A DNA stretch of 64,000 nucleotides from Nitratidesulfovibrio sp. SRB-5 (GTDB taxonomy: Bacteria; Desulfobacterota; Desulfovibrionia; Desulfovibrionales; Desulfovibrionaceae), in the NCBI RefSeq assembly GCF_019931275.1, contig NZ_JAIOTY010000002.1, positions 1,576,631 to 1,640,630 on the forward strand, written 5' to 3'. Below are positions 19,862-29,464 of this stretch, in pieces (position 1 is the first letter of the stretch; each line of letters opens with the position of its first letter). The translations under genes were made by a program, and so were the position numbers. The notes below the pieces were generated by a model. It was given only the letters and a program-made list of their open reading frames with translations, had not been told where the DNA came from and did not search any database.

Positions 19862-20973
19862 GGAGGTACAGCAGATAGTCCCGCAGGAGCTGATCGATGC
19901 GGCCGTCCAGCACGGCCTCGACGTCGCCAATTTCCGTATTGGTGCGGTGGTCCTTCACAAGGCGGTACGGTTGCAGCGTGTAGGTGCGGATCTGGCTGCC
20001 GAAGCCGATGGCGTCCTTGCCCGCGTACTGGGCCTTTTTCTCTTCTTCCAGCTTGCGCAGTTCCAGTTCGTACAGGCGGGCGCGCAGGATCTGCATGGCC
20101 GTGTCGCGGTTGCTGTGCTGCGACTTTTCGTTCTGGCACTGGGCGGAAATGCCCGTGGGCAGGTGGGTGATGCGCACGGCGGAACTGGTGGTGTTCACGC
20201 TCTGGCCGCCGGGGCCGCTGGAGCGGAAGATGTCGATGCGCAGGTCCGTGTCCTTGATGTCCACGGTGATTTCCTGGCCCACGTCGGGGATCACGTCCAC
20301 AGAGGCGAAGGAGGTGTGCCGACGACCCGACGAATCGAACGGCGAGATGCGGATGAGACGGTGGATGCCTTTTTCGCCCTTCAGCAGGCCGTAGGCGTTG
20401 GGCCCGGCCATGCGCAGGGTGACGCTTTTCACGCCCGCCTCGTCGCCCGCCAGGTAATCCAGGTATTCGGCCTTCATGTCGTGGGTGTCGGCCCAGCGCA
20501 GGTACATGCGCACCAGCATCTCGGCCCAGTCCTGGGCTTCGGTGCCGCCCGCGCCGGGGTGGATTTCCACGATGGCGGGCATGCGGTCTTCCTTGCCGGA
20601 GAGGAGCATGTTCATCTCCGTCTCCTGCAGCAGGTTTTGCAGCACCGTCACCTGTTCGGCCAGCGACTCCAGGGCCTCTTGCCCCGGTTCGCCCGCGGCT
20701 TCCTCTTCCTCGGCCAAGGTCAGCCATTCGGTGACGTCGCGGCGGCAGGTTTCCAGCCGCTCAAGGCGCGTTATCTCGCCTTCGAGCTGGCTTTTTTCCT
20801 GCAAGACCGGGGTGAGTTTTTCGGGGTTGTTCCAGGCGTCGGGGCTGGAAAGCTGGCGCTCGATTTCGTCGAGGCGGTTGCGGTTGCCCGCAAGGTCAAA
20901 GACGCCCCCAGAGGGAGGCGTACTGGTCGATGAGGGCGGCGCTGCGCGCGCGCAATTCGGCAAGCTGAAGCAT
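19842..20973 (-). CDS. prfB: Peptide chain release factor 2, read through a programmed +1 frameshift
   Basis: Two frames are joined. The first runs from the ATG at 20973 ([16 protein letters not shown]...) for 25 codons to CTT-TGA. After a +1 shift the frame continues from GAC at 20897 to the stop at 19842, 376 aa in total. The GGQ motif is present ([13 protein letters not shown]), as is the SPF-type RF2 stop-recognition region ([14 protein letters not shown]). RF2 ends translation at UGA and UAA. The leading frame ends in UGA, so low RF2 levels favour the shift and restore RF2. It lies 43 bp after lnt and overlaps the GGDEF gene. Annotation secure. Confidence 0.97.
20895..20909 (-). promoter_or_regulatory. 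prfB programmed frameshift site
   Basis: Minus strand GGGGGCGTCTTTGAC. GGGGG (20909-20905) acts as the internal Shine-Dalgarno, and CTT-TGA-C (20901-20895) is the slippery stop. The spacing of three bases before CTT is the same as in the E. coli site. Confidence 0.93.
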
Positions 20974-21016
20974 GTGGATGGTGTGTCTGTTTGCGGGGTT
21001 GTGCGTGGGAAGTGCT

Positions 21017-22585
21017 TTAGGGACGGCGGCGTGCGGGCCACACCAGCGCAAGGACGGCCAGCCCAAGGGCCACGGGCCACACCAGATGCTGCACCCGGTG
21101 GAACACGGTGGTTTCCGTGCGGGCCGTGGCCATGCCGCTGATCACCTCTGCCCGGAACAGGCCGCCGCGTTCGGCGATGCGCCCGTGCGGATCGATGATG
21201 GCGGAAATGCCGGTGTTGGTGCCGCGCAGCACGTAGCGGCCCTGTTCCACGGCCCGCAGCACCGAAAGTTGCAGGTGCTGTTCCGGGGCCGATGTGGTGC
21301 CGAACCATGCGTCGTTGCTGATGTTCACCAGAACGCTGGCGCCGTCGGCCACGCGCTGTTGGGCCAGTTCCGGGAAAATAGTTTCATAGCAAATGAGTAT
21401 GCCCAGCGCAAGGTTGCCGAGGCGCAGCGGCGCCACGGCAGCACCGGGGGTGAAATCGCCCACGCCCTGCATCAGGGTTTCCAGGAAGGGCATGTCCAGT
21501 CCGGGGGGGGCGTATTCGCCGAAGGGAACAAGGTGCTCCTTGTCGTAGTGCCCGGCATCGCCGCCGTTTGCGTCCACCAGCATGGCCCGGTTGTACAGCA
21601 GGTAGCCCCGCTTCACCGGCGCGTTGACGTAGCCCGGCGTGCCCACCAGCACCGGGGTGCGGCTGGCGGCGGCAAAGCTGCGGATGGCCGGGCCGAATTC
21701 CTTGTGTTCCTGAAAGTAGAAGGGCATGGCCGTTTCGGGCCACACGATCAGGTCCGGGTGTCCGGCGGTGACGGCGTCCTTGCTCAGGGCAAGATAGCGG
21801 TCCACCGTGGAGCGCTGGAAGGCGGCCTCCCACTTCTGGTCCTGGTCGATGTTGCCCTGCACCAGCGCCACCCGGAACGATTCGCCGTCCTTGGGCAGGC
21901 CGCGCGACAGGATGTAGGCGCCATGCCCCACCAGGCCGAAGGTAACCAGCGAGGCCCCCAGCGCGCAGGCCAGGGTCTGGGCCAGCGATGACGGGGAGAC
22001 GGACCGACGCACGCGGGAGCAGCGGGGGCCGCATTCCGGGGCGATGGCCCCCATGGTCCAGCACACCACGGCCACCAGCAGGCCGGACAGGCCGTAGGCC
22101 CCCACCAGCGCAACCCCCTGGATGGCCACCGGCCACGGGACGAAGGCGGCGGACAGGGCAAGCCAGGGGAACCCGGTCAGGAACACGCCGCGCAACACTT
22201 CCAGCAACAGCCAGGCGCAGCCCAGGAACAGCCCGCGCCGGAACGGCCCCAGCCGGTCGCGCGTCAGGTGCACCAGCAGGCAGAACAGCCCGCCGTACAG
22301 CCCCACATAGGCGCCGATGGCCACGGCGCAGGGCACGGCCAGCACCCACGGCAACTGGCCGTATTCGTGCACGGGCAGGGCCAGCCAGTACAGGCAGGCC
22401 GAGGCGCCGACGATGCCGGTAAGCCAGCCCAGGCGAAAGGCGGGCCAGCGGCCCGGTGCGCCAAGGCCCAGCAGCAGGAGGGCGAGGGGGTAGGCAAGGG
22501 CGAGCAGCGGCAGTTGGATCAGCGGATTGGGAAAGCCGAGCCACAGCCCGGCGGCGCCGAGAAGGATGCAGAGTGTGTTGCGCAT
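21017..22585 (-). CDS. lnt: Apolipoprotein N-acyltransferase
   Basis: 522 aa from the ATG at 22585. The N-terminal part (about residues 1-200) holds six or seven hydrophobic helices. The nitrilase-like catalytic domain starts at about residue 225, with the triad in WPETAMPF (Glu), KEHLVPFGEY (Lys) and ILICYETIFPE (Cys). The protein adds a third acyl chain to outer-membrane lipoproteins in the inner membrane. It follows corC by 248 bp and precedes prfB, the common corC-lnt order. No good ribosome site was seen, so the start could shift slightly. Confidence 0.96.
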   Translation of the reverse strand: MRNTLCILLGAAGLWLGFPNPLIQLPLLALAYPLALLLLGLGAPGRWPAFRLGWLTGIVGASACLYWLALPVHEYGQLPWVLAVPCAVAIGAYVGLYGGLFCLLVHLTRDRLGPFRRGLFLGCAWLLLEVLRGVFLTGFPWLALSAAFVPWPVAIQGVALVGAYGLSGLLVAVVCWTMGAIAPECGPRCSRVRRSVSPSSLAQTLACALGASLVTFGLVGHGAYILSRGLPKDGESFRVALVQGNIDQDQKWEAAFQRSTVDRYLALSKDAVTAGHPDLIVWPETAMPFYFQEHKEFGPAIRSFAAASRTPVLVGTPGYVNAPVKRGYLLYNRAMLVDANGGDAGHYDKEHLVPFGEYAPPGLDMPFLETLMQGVGDFTPGAAVAPLRLGNLALGILICYETIFPELAQQRVADGASVLVNISNDAWFGTTSAPEQHLQLSVLRAVEQGRYVLRGTNTGISAIIDPHGRIAERGGLFRAEVISGMATARTETTVFHRVQHLVWPVALGLAVLALVWPARRRP

Positions 22586-22731
22586 GCGAGGAGGTGAAAC
22601 CCCCGGTGGGGGAAAAGTCAAGTGTGGCGCGGTTGCGGATGCATTGCGGGCAATGGCCCGAAGCGGACCCTTACCGGAGCGAAGAGACGAAGACCGACAA
22701 GGCGGTTGCCCGCAGACGCCAGCTCGAACAC

Positions 22732-22753
22732 CCCGCATGCCGGGGCATGCGGG
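22732..22753. repeat. Inverted repeat between lnt and corC
   Basis: Perfect 10-bp arms, CCCGCATGCC and GGCATGCGGG, with a 2-nt loop. It lies in the 248-bp gap between corC and lnt. No T-run follows on either strand. Confidence 0.5.
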
Positions 22754-22790
22754 ACAGCGGCGAAGGGAGCCGGGAGCTTGCGGTATGACT

Positions 22791-22828
22791 GCATCGGGGA
22801 GGAGTGCAGTGCGCGCTTCCCCCGATGC
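22791..22828 (-). other. Hairpin just after the corC stop
   Basis: GCATCGGGGA (22791-22800) pairs with TCCCCCGATGC (22818-22828) with one extra base. It begins 6 bp beyond the corC stop. The lack of a T-run makes full termination doubtful; it may slow or partly end transcription before lnt. Confidence 0.4.
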
Positions 22829-22833
22829 CCGGA

Positions 22834-23766
22834 TCAGGCTGCTTCCAGCGGCCCCACACGCACGGTGCGGATCTGCTTGGCGTCGGCCTCGGCAACCTCG
22901 AAGCGGCGCCCGGCCAGTTCGAACGTCTCGCCCGCCTGGGGCACGTGGCCCGCCAGCATGCTGAGATAGCCGCCGATGGTGTCCACCTCGTCCGAATCCA
23001 GGCTGATGCCCAGTTCTTCCAGGTCTTCCAGCAGGGCGCGCCCGGAAAGCAGGTAGTTTTCGCCGTCAAGGACCACGATGTCCTCGTCGCGCGGGGCGTC
23101 GTGCTCGTCCTCGATGTCGCCCACGATGAGTTCCAGCACGTCCTCGATGGTTACGAGGCCGGAAGTGCCGCCGTACTCGTCGAGCACGATGGCCATGTGG
23201 TTCTTGCGACCGCGAAATTCCTGGAGCAGTTCGTAGACGTTCTTGGTTTCCGGCACGAAGTACGGCTCGCGCATCAGTTCGGCCACCGGGGTTGCGCACC
23301 CGGTGGGGTCGACGAAGCAGCGCAGCAGATCCTTGGCGTAGACCACGCCCACGATGTTGTCGCGGTTGTCGCGGTAGATGGGGATGCGGGAATGCCCGGA
23401 GGCGACGATGCGCTCGATGACCTCTCCGAGGGAGTTGTCCACCTCCACGCAGTCGATGTCGGTGCGGGGGGTCATGATGTCCTGAACCTGCGTGTCGTCA
23501 AGGCTCAGGATGTTCAGCAGCATCGAGCCTTCTTCGGCGTCCAGTTCGCCGTCTTCGCGGGCTTCGATGATGGCCTGCTCCACCGTGTCGCCGGTGCGGT
23601 TCTGGAACAGCCGCGTGATGCGCGACCAGATGGGACTGCCCGATTCTCCGTCCAAGGGGGGCTCCTGTGTTGTGGTGACGTCGCCGTGGGGCGGGGCGGT
23701 ATTCGCCACCGGCGGCTGGCGGGGGTGCCGTCGCGCGCGGGTACGTGGGCCGTCCGGTGTCTGCAT
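22834..23766 (-). CDS. corC: CorC/HlyC-type CBS-domain protein
   Basis: 310 aa. It has a CBS-domain pair at about residues 95-215 ([68 protein letters not shown]) and a C-terminal CorC_HlyC domain (about residues 230-305). Soluble CorC proteins act in magnesium and cobalt efflux; others are hemolysin-like. The [11 protein letters not shown] stretch is diagnostic. No membrane DUF21 domain is present, so it is the CorC and not the YfjD type. It lies directly upstream of lnt, as ybeX is in E. coli. Confidence 0.9.
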   Translation of the reverse strand: MQTPDGPRTRARRHPRQPPVANTAPPHGDVTTTQEPPLDGESGSPIWSRITRLFQNRTGDTVEQAIIEAREDGELDAEEGSMLLNILSLDDTQVQDIMTPRTDIDCVEVDNSLGEVIERIVASGHSRIPIYRDNRDNIVGVVYAKDLLRCFVDPTGCATPVAELMREPYFVPETKNVYELLQEFRGRKNHMAIVLDEYGGTSGLVTIEDVLELIVGDIEDEHDAPRDEDIVVLDGENYLLSGRALLEDLEELGISLDSDEVDTIGGYLSMLAGHVPQAGETFELAGRRFEVAEADAKQIRTVRVGPLEAA

Positions 23767-23861
23767 GACCTCGCATCGCGGGACGGTCGGGGACCGAGCC
23801 GGGCGAGGCAGTGCGAGTCAGGCCGGGGTTGCCAGCGGGTACGGGCGCTTGCGGTTCGCGC

Positions 23862-25289
23862 TCACACTACATCGCTCCCGCTTTCCCTGTAAAGCTCAAG
23901 GTGGCGGCGGATCACCCAGTTGCCCAGCGGTTCCACCTCGCCCTCGTCGGACAGGGGTTTCCAGTCGGCCATGTGGGGGGCGTTGTCGCGGGCCTGGCCC
24001 CAAGCCAGCACCTGGAGGCCCAGTTCCACGTCGCGCGTTTCGAAGGCCACGAAGCGGTTCTGGATGCGGCATTGCAGCCAGAAACCCAGGCTGCGGTCGT
24101 GCTGGGGGTCGTACAGTTCCAGCAAGGCGGCCAGACGCCCGCCGATGTCCAGGTTCATGCCACGCGCCGTGGCGGAGCGGGCCGTGGCGCGGGGCACCAG
24201 CAGGCGCAGCCCGCCTCCGGAAAGGTTCAGCAGGACCACAGGCAGGGCGCGGCTGATGTCCGGAAAGAGCGAGGCCGCAATGTCGTCATGAGGGGCCGGT
24301 TCGGAGCACGACGCGAGGGGGGGCGTGTCGTTGCCGCCAACCCTGGAGGCCGGGGCGGCAGCTTCGGCAGTGGCGCCGTCTCGGGCAGGATCATGGGCGC
24401 CGTCTCGGGCAGGATCATGGGCGCCGTCATGGGCAGGATCATGGGCGGTGGGCGCATCCACCGGACTCGGTGTGGCGTGTGCGGTAAAGCTGTTCAGGCT
24501 GGTGGCATCAGGCAGGGCCAGCAGGGGCGTGCCCAGGCGGCGTCCGTCGGCGGGGGGCGGGGTGTCGGCCCCCATGGGCCACGCTGCCAGTCCCAGCACC
24601 AGCTGGCGCGGCACGTCCAGCCGCAGGAAGGCGCGCTTCTGCCGCCGCTCCAGCTTTTGCGGCAGGGTCAGGTCCACCAGCCACACCACGTCGGCCATGG
24701 AGTCGGGGCCGCGCGGGGCGTAGCGGTCGGCGGAGGGCGCGTGGTGCGCGCCGGTGATCACCGAGGCGAACTGGTAGTACACCTGCGTGCGCTTTTGCTG
24801 GGTGCGAAAGTAGCAGTCCACTTCGCGTCCCTTCCACGATTCCGGCACGGTGCGCAGCAGCGAGCATTCCAGGGTCAGGGTGGAACGGGTGACGGCCACG
24901 GCGGTGCAGTAGGTGGAACGGCGCCCGGCGGGGCCGTGGAACTGCATTTCGAAGCGGCCCCGTTGCAGGATGGCGGCGTCGAGCAATTCCCGGATCACGT
25001 GCGGGTCGTTGACCCAGCCTTCGGGGGTGTAGCGTTCGCGGCGCTGGCGCAGCCCGCCCACCAGCAGCACGGCGGCCAGCAGGGCGGAAACGGCGGCCAC
25101 GATGAGCACGAATTCGCGCACCAGCGTGAAGTCGGCCTGGTAGTCGCCGAAATGGCGGGATATTTCGGCCAGAAAGCTGGCCGCCCCCGGAGGCGGCAGG
25201 GGAAGGGAAAGGCTGTCCGCGTCGGGCCGGACAAAGAAGGCAAGACCGGAGAGGCAGAGGTTCCACGGGAACGGAGCGGCACTGCTCAT
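23862..25289 (-). CDS. Membrane-anchored PilZ-domain protein (c-di-GMP receptor)
   Basis: 475 aa from the ATG at 25289. One transmembrane segment lies near residues 55-77 (FVLIVAAVSALLAAVLLVGG). A YcgR-N-like domain follows (about residues 90-205), then RRQKRAFLRLDVP, which supplies the arginine motif of PilZ, and LLNLSGGGLRL, which supplies its DxSxxG-like half (Asn for Asp). Between them is an Ala/Pro/Asp-rich linker (about residues 230-330) including a 24-bp coding repeat. PilZ proteins bind cyclic di-GMP and may brake flagella or set polysaccharide synthesis. The GGDEF gene nearby supports such a circuit. No partner is visible. Confidence 0.8.
   Translation of the reverse strand: MSSAAPFPWNLCLSGLAFFVRPDADSLSLPLPPPGAASFLAEISRHFGDYQADFTLVREFVLIVAAVSALLAAVLLVGGLRQRRERYTPEGWVNDPHVIRELLDAAILQRGRFEMQFHGPAGRRSTYCTAVAVTRSTLTLECSLLRTVPESWKGREVDCYFRTQQKRTQVYYQFASVITGAHHAPSADRYAPRGPDSMADVVWLVDLTLPQKLERRQKRAFLRLDVPRQLVLGLAAWPMGADTPPPADGRRLGTPLLALPDATSLNSFTAHATPSPVDAPTAHDPAHDGAHDPARDGAHDPARDGATAEAAAPASRVGGNDTPPLASCSEPAPHDDIAASLFPDISRALPVVLLNLSGGGLRLLVPRATARSATARGMNLDIGGRLAALLELYDPQHDRSLGFWLQCRIQNRFVAFETRDVELGLQVLAWGQARDNAPHMADWKPLSDEGEVEPLGNWVIRRHLELYRESGSDVV
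24373..24444 (-). repeat. 24-bp coding tandem repeat in the PilZ linker
   Basis: Three copies (24373-24396, 24397-24420, 24421-24444) of a GCGCCGTCTCGGGCAGGATC-type unit. They encode repeats of AHDPARDG in the linker. Copy number change would not shift the frame. Confidence 0.9.
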
Positions 25290-25688
25290 GATGGTGCCCC
25301 GGACTGTTGAGGTACGCCGATGAACGCGCGGCAGGCTGAGTGCGAAGCCGGACGGACGCAATCCCGACGGTAGCCGCAAATGGCGCCTGTCGCAACAGGT
25401 TGGACGTTAGAGCTTGAAGGTAGCCGTGGGGTGGGCGGGAGAGGAGACGACCCGGATGACGGGCAGCGCGGGGGAACTGGGAGGTCGGAGGGGCTGGGGG
25501 AGTCGGGTTGGCTGCCTGAGCGGGCCGGTCCGACTGCATTGACGGCACACGTTGTCCGGCAGGCTGTTTTGTGCGGCCAGCCCGTTTTGTCCGACCAGAC
25601 GAGCTTTGCGACCGGACCGGCCACACGGCCGGACCGTCTACACGACCGGTCTGGCTACACGACCGGTCTGGCTATCCGACCGGACCGG
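25290..25688. other. Intergenic region, mnmG end / PilZ start
   Basis: 399 bp. It holds a 17-bp tandem repeat near the mnmG stop (25638-25705). The remainder, next to the PilZ gene, shows no gene and no clear promoter. Confidence 0.5.
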
Positions 25689-25705
25689 CTACCCGACCGG
25701 ACTGG
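25638..25705. repeat. 17-bp tandem repeat, four copies, reaching into the mnmG end
   Basis: Four units of CTACACGACCGGTCTGG type: 25638-25654, 25655-25671, 25672-25688 and 25689-25705. The first two are identical. The last unit overlaps the final codons and stop of mnmG. Decayed copies precede it from about 25610. Confidence 0.9.
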
Positions 25706-27605
25706 CCTGGCTTCGTTCCAGCTTGCGCAGGTGGATTTCGATGCAGGTCAGCGCCGCCGGGGTCACTCCGGAAATGCGCGCGGCCTGCCCCATGGTGCGC
25801 GGCTGGACGCGGGTCAGCTTTTCGACGATCTCGCGGGTAAGCCCGGCCACCGCCGTGTAGTCCAGGCCTTCGGGCAGGGGCTGGGATTCCTGCCGGGCGG
25901 CGCGTTCCACCAGTTCCTCCTGCCGGGCCAGGTACCCGGAATAGCGGATGATGGTTTCCGCCTCTTCACGCACTTCCGGCGCGTGGTCCGTGGCTTCCGG
26001 CCAGAAGGCGCGCATCCGTTCCAGCGACATGGTGGGGCGGCGCAGCAGTTCGGCCAGCGACACGGCGCGGGTGGGCACGGCCTCGCCAAGGTCGGCGAAG
26101 ACTGCGCGGGTGGCTGCGTCGGGCGTCACCCGGCGCTGCTCCAGCTGGGTCATCAGGTCGGCAAGGGCGTCGTGGCGGGCGCGGAACACGGCCCAGTGGC
26201 CGTCGTCCACAAGGCCCAGGTCGCGGCCCAGCGGGGTCAGCCGGGCGTCGGCGTTGTTTTCGCGCAGCAGCAGGCGGTGCTCCGCGCGCGAGGTGAACAT
26301 GCGGTACGGCTCGCGCGTGCCCTTGGTGACCAGGTCGTCCACCAGCACGGCCATGTAGGCCGCATCGCGCCCCGGCAGGAACGGCGGCAGCCCGCGCAGC
26401 GCGCACGATGCGTTCAGCGCGGCCCACAGCCCCTGCGCCGCCGCTTCTTCGTAGCCGGATGTCCCGTTGATCTGCCCGGCCAGGTACAGGCCCGGCAGCG
26501 TCTTGGTTTCCAGCGTGGGGTGCAGTTGGATGGGGTCGGCGTAGTCGTATTCGATGGCGTAGCCGGGGCGCACGATCTGGGCGTTTTCCAGCCCCGGAAT
26601 GGTGGCGATCATGGCCTTCTGCACGTCCAGCGGCAGGCTGGTGGGAATGCCGTTGGGGTAGCATTCCGGGCTGGTCAGCCCTTCCGGCTCAACGAATATC
26701 TGGTGCCGTTCGCGGTCGGGGAAGCGGGCCACCTTGTCCTCGATGGACGGGCAGTAGCGTGCCCCGGTGCCGGTGATGACGCCGGTGAACATGGGCGAGC
26801 GGTCGAACCCCGCGCGGATGGTCGCGTGGGTGCGCTCGTTGGTCCAGGTCATGTAACAGGGCACCTGCGGCAGGCGCACGCCTGGGCCGCGAAAGCTGAA
26901 CGGGCGGGGCGGCTCGTCGCCGGGCTGCTCTTCCATGACCGAAAAGTCGATGCTGGCCCGCAGCAGGCGCGGGGTGGTGCCGGTCTTCAGTCGGCCCAGT
27001 TCCAGCCCGTGGGCGCGCAGCGAGGCGGAAAGCCCCACCGCCGGGGCATCGCCAAGGCGGCCACCGGGAAAGTTGGTGAGCCCCACGTGGATCAGCCCGC
27101 ACAGGAAGGTGCCGGTGGTCAGCAGCACCGTGCGCGCGCGGAATTCCTGCCCAAGGCCGGTGCGCACCCCGGCGGCGCGGCCCTGTTCTGCCAGGATGGC
27201 TTCCGCCGTGTCCTGCCAGACCCACAGGTTGCCCTGCGCGAAGACGTCGCGCCGTACAGCATGCAGGTAGGCGTCGCGGTCGATCTGGGCGCGGGTGGCC
27301 CGCACGGCGGGTCCCTTGCTGACGTTCAGGGTGCGGAACTGGATGCCCGCCTCGTCGGCCCACAGGCCCATCATGCCGCCCAGCGCGTCGATTTCCTTGA
27401 CCATGTGCCCCTTGGCAAGCCCGCCGATGGCCGGGTTGCACGACAGGTGGCCGATGCGGTCGGCGTTGCTGGTCAGCAGCAGGGTGGGGTGGCCCAGGCG
27501 CGCGCTGGCCATGGCCGCCTCGCACCCGGCGTGCCCGGCGCCGACCACGATGCAGTCGAAAAGGGCGGGGAAGGGGGCCTTGCGCGGCATGAGGGGTGCG
27601 GACAT
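25689..27605 (-). CDS. mnmG: tRNA uridine-5-carboxymethylaminomethyl modification enzyme
   Basis: 638 aa with the ATG at 27605 ([12 protein letters not shown]); an earlier GTG at 27668 or a later ATG at 27590 are possible because no ribosome site decides. It has the FAD-binding motif [10 protein letters not shown] (about residue 20) and [21 protein letters not shown], both strongly conserved in GidA. The C-terminal domain contacts MnmE and tRNA. With MnmE it modifies the wobble uridine of several tRNAs. The coding end is formed by the 17-bp repeat, so the last residues (QASPVG) are not conserved sequence. Confidence 0.96.
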   Translation of the reverse strand: MSAPLMPRKAPFPALFDCIVVGAGHAGCEAAMASARLGHPTLLLTSNADRIGHLSCNPAIGGLAKGHMVKEIDALGGMMGLWADEAGIQFRTLNVSKGPAVRATRAQIDRDAYLHAVRRDVFAQGNLWVWQDTAEAILAEQGRAAGVRTGLGQEFRARTVLLTTGTFLCGLIHVGLTNFPGGRLGDAPAVGLSASLRAHGLELGRLKTGTTPRLLRASIDFSVMEEQPGDEPPRPFSFRGPGVRLPQVPCYMTWTNERTHATIRAGFDRSPMFTGVITGTGARYCPSIEDKVARFPDRERHQIFVEPEGLTSPECYPNGIPTSLPLDVQKAMIATIPGLENAQIVRPGYAIEYDYADPIQLHPTLETKTLPGLYLAGQINGTSGYEEAAAQGLWAALNASCALRGLPPFLPGRDAAYMAVLVDDLVTKGTREPYRMFTSRAEHRLLLRENNADARLTPLGRDLGLVDDGHWAVFRARHDALADLMTQLEQRRVTPDAATRAVFADLGEAVPTRAVSLAELLRRPTMSLERMRAFWPEATDHAPEVREEAETIIRYSGYLARQEELVERAARQESQPLPEGLDYTAVAGLTREIVEKLTRVQPRTMGQAARISGVTPAALTCIEIHLRKLERSQASPVG

Positions 27606-27657
27606 GTGCGGTACCGTGGTGTGGGGTGCGAAGGGTTGGCCGTAGCCGGGCATCGGG

Positions 27658-28887
27658 CTATCTGCCACCCTCGAACAGCATGGTGGCGATGACCTTGGCG
27701 TCGCCGATGTTGCACGACACGCGCGTGGCCTCGTTGGGCACGTGGGCGTTGGGCACCAGCTTGGACCACACGGCGGCGGAAAGGCCCATGCGCCGCACGA
27801 TGGCGGCCACGGTGCCCCCGCCTATGCCTGCGGGCCGGGCGGTGACGCCGTACACGTCGCTGATGGCCGCACGCAGCCGGGTGACCACTTCGGCATCCGG
27901 GCTGGTGGGCGGGGCGGCCTGTTCGCGCAGCACCTGGGTGATGGCGATGGTCACGCCGTGTTCCCGTTCCACCTCGTCGGCCAGCCCGCGCAACGCGGCC
28001 ACCACCTCGTCCAGATCGTAGCGGGGCAGCACGCGGCAGTCCACGTAGAACACGTCCGATCCGGGCACGGTGTTCACGTTGGGCACGTTGGCCTCTTTCT
28101 TGGTGGGCACGAAGGTGGATGTGGCCGGGTTGAACAGCGGGTCCGCATCGGGGAAGCGCTCGTTCAGGTGGCGTATGCGCAGGATGAGCGCGGCGGCGGC
28201 GGAAAGGGAGTTCACCCCTTCGTCGGGGGTGGAGGCGTGGCACTGCTTGCCGGTAACGGCAACGCGCAGCCAGAGCATGCTCTTTTCCGCCACCTCGATC
28301 ATGGTGCCGTCGCTGTCGCCGAAGTCGGGCACCACGATGAGGTCGTCGGGCCCGAACAGGTCGGGGCGCACGGCGGCCACGTGGGCCATGCCGTGTGCGT
28401 TGCCGGTTTCCTCGTCGGCCACGAAGGCAAGGCCCAGCGAAAGGGGCGGGGTGACGCCCTGTTCCAGCAGTTCGCGCGCCAGCAGCAGGCCGGAAACGAT
28501 GGCCTGCTGGTTGTCCTCCACGCCGCGCCCGTACAGCACGTCGCCGTCCACGCGCAGGGTCCACGGGTCGCCGTCCCACAGGGCCGGGTCGCCGGGGGGC
28601 ACCACGTCCATGTGGGCCAGCACCCAGACCGTGCGCGGCGAGGCGCCGGGCACGCGGGCGATGATGTTGGGGCGGTGTCCGCAGGGTACGCGGGGGTCGG
28701 GGGCGTTGATCTGCTCGATGTCGGTCACGCCGATGGCGCGCAGGTGGGCAAGCAGCCAGTCCGCCTTGGCGCGTTCGCCTTCGCCGCCGCTTTCCGGACC
28801 GAGGGCCGGGCGGCTGGTCAGTTCGCGTTGCAGTTCGATGACGGCGTCGCGGTGGGCGTCAAGGGCGGAAATGATGCGGTGCGGCAT
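27658..28887 (-). CDS. M20-family metallopeptidase (DapE/ArgE-like)
   Basis: 409 aa from the ATG at 28887. M20 motifs: [12 protein letters not shown] (metal His/Asp), [21 protein letters not shown] (catalytic Glu-Glu), CRVLPRYD, and a C-terminal GGGTVAAI. These two-zinc enzymes hydrolyse N-acyl amino acids, N-succinyl-diaminopimelate or dipeptides. Substrate use is not decided: DapE would be redundant only if another DAP route exists. The typical lid domain is present (about residues 190-300). The ribosome site is weak. It lies in line with, and just upstream of, mnmG. Confidence 0.85.
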   Translation of the reverse strand: MPHRIISALDAHRDAVIELQRELTSRPALGPESGGEGERAKADWLLAHLRAIGVTDIEQINAPDPRVPCGHRPNIIARVPGASPRTVWVLAHMDVVPPGDPALWDGDPWTLRVDGDVLYGRGVEDNQQAIVSGLLLARELLEQGVTPPLSLGLAFVADEETGNAHGMAHVAAVRPDLFGPDDLIVVPDFGDSDGTMIEVAEKSMLWLRVAVTGKQCHASTPDEGVNSLSAAAALILRIRHLNERFPDADPLFNPATSTFVPTKKEANVPNVNTVPGSDVFYVDCRVLPRYDLDEVVAALRGLADEVEREHGVTIAITQVLREQAAPPTSPDAEVVTRLRAAISDVYGVTARPAGIGGGTVAAIVRRMGLSAAVWSKLVPNAHVPNEATRVSCNIGDAKVIATMLFEGGR

Positions 28888-28997
28888 GCGGCAAACCCCG
28901 TGCGCGTGGCGCGTGGCGCCCGCAACCGCACGAAGCGGCCCGGCCGCCGAGTCAGAAGGGTGCCCGCCGGGCATGACCATGACTGGCGCACGGCGGA

Positions 28998-29033
28998 GAA
29001 AAAAAGAAAGGGCGAGGTTGCCCGCGCCCTTTC
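28998..29033 (-). terminator. Rho-independent terminator of the PxxKW gene
   Basis: Nine-bp arms GAAAGGGCG (29006-29014) and CGCCCTTTC (29025-29033) are followed on the minus strand by a CTTTTTTTCTC run (29006-28997). It lies 20 bp after the stop. Confidence 0.85.
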
Positions 29034-29053
29034 CCGTGCTGTCGGAATGGAGG

Positions 29054-29329
29054 CTAACGGCCCTTGGCGGCGCGCTTGGACGCCTTGAGGGGGTTGACCT
29101 TGGCGGCGGCAGCGGTCTGCGCCTTGATGTGCGTGGCGAAGTTGCACTTGCCGCCAGCCCACTTGCGTTCGGGCATGGGGTAGCTGCCGCAGAACTTTTC
29201 TTCTTCGAACATGCGAACGCGATCACAGCCTTCGCACTGTTCGACGATGGGCTTGAGGGTGATGCCGTTCATCACCACGCCGTCGGCCGTCTTGGTGGCA
29301 CCAGCAAGGACGTTGCTCGTTGCGCTCAT
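29054..29329 (-). CDS. PxxKW-type cysteine-rich small protein
   Basis: 91 aa. It carries the four cysteines expected of this family (CEGC at about 32-35, FCG near 47, KCNF near 62) and PERKW, the motif the family is named for. The C terminus is basic (KASKRAAKGR). Four Cys could bind zinc or an iron-sulfur cluster. Function is unknown; in my recollection the family is common in Desulfovibrio and relatives. It has its own promoter and terminator, so it is an independent unit. Confidence 0.85.
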   Translation of the reverse strand: MSATSNVLAGATKTADGVVMNGITLKPIVEQCEGCDRVRMFEEEKFCGSYPMPERKWAGGKCNFATHIKAQTAAAAKVNPLKASKRAAKGR

Positions 29330-29385
29330 CTCGAAATCCTCCGTCGCGCGCGAAGCGCGTTTGTTCTTTCAGAAAGCAGGTTCCA

Positions 29386-29411
29386 ATTATACAGTTCGGC
29401 CCGGTTGTCAA
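29386..29411 (-). promoter_or_regulatory. Promoter-like pair upstream of the PxxKW gene
   Basis: Minus strand TTGACA (29411-29406) and TATAAT (29391-29386), both perfect consensus hexamers, but with only 14 bp between them. The TTGACA sits in a GTTGACAAC palindrome. With this spacing, activity could depend on an activator that twists DNA, as MerR-type proteins do with long spacers, or the pair could be partly accidental. Confidence 0.45.
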
Positions 29412-29464
29412 CAGGAAAATCGCCGGGGCGTCGAATGCGCTCTGCCGCGTTGCCTGTGTCCCCG

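Noticed and set aside
17879-20170. 763-codon plus-strand frame
   Set aside because: Antisense to the MinD-like, GGDEF and prfB genes, all with clear motifs.
19842-20973. prfB as a frameshifted pseudogene or sequencing error
   Set aside because: CTTTGAC with an upstream GGGGG is the known autoregulatory frameshift site of RF2.
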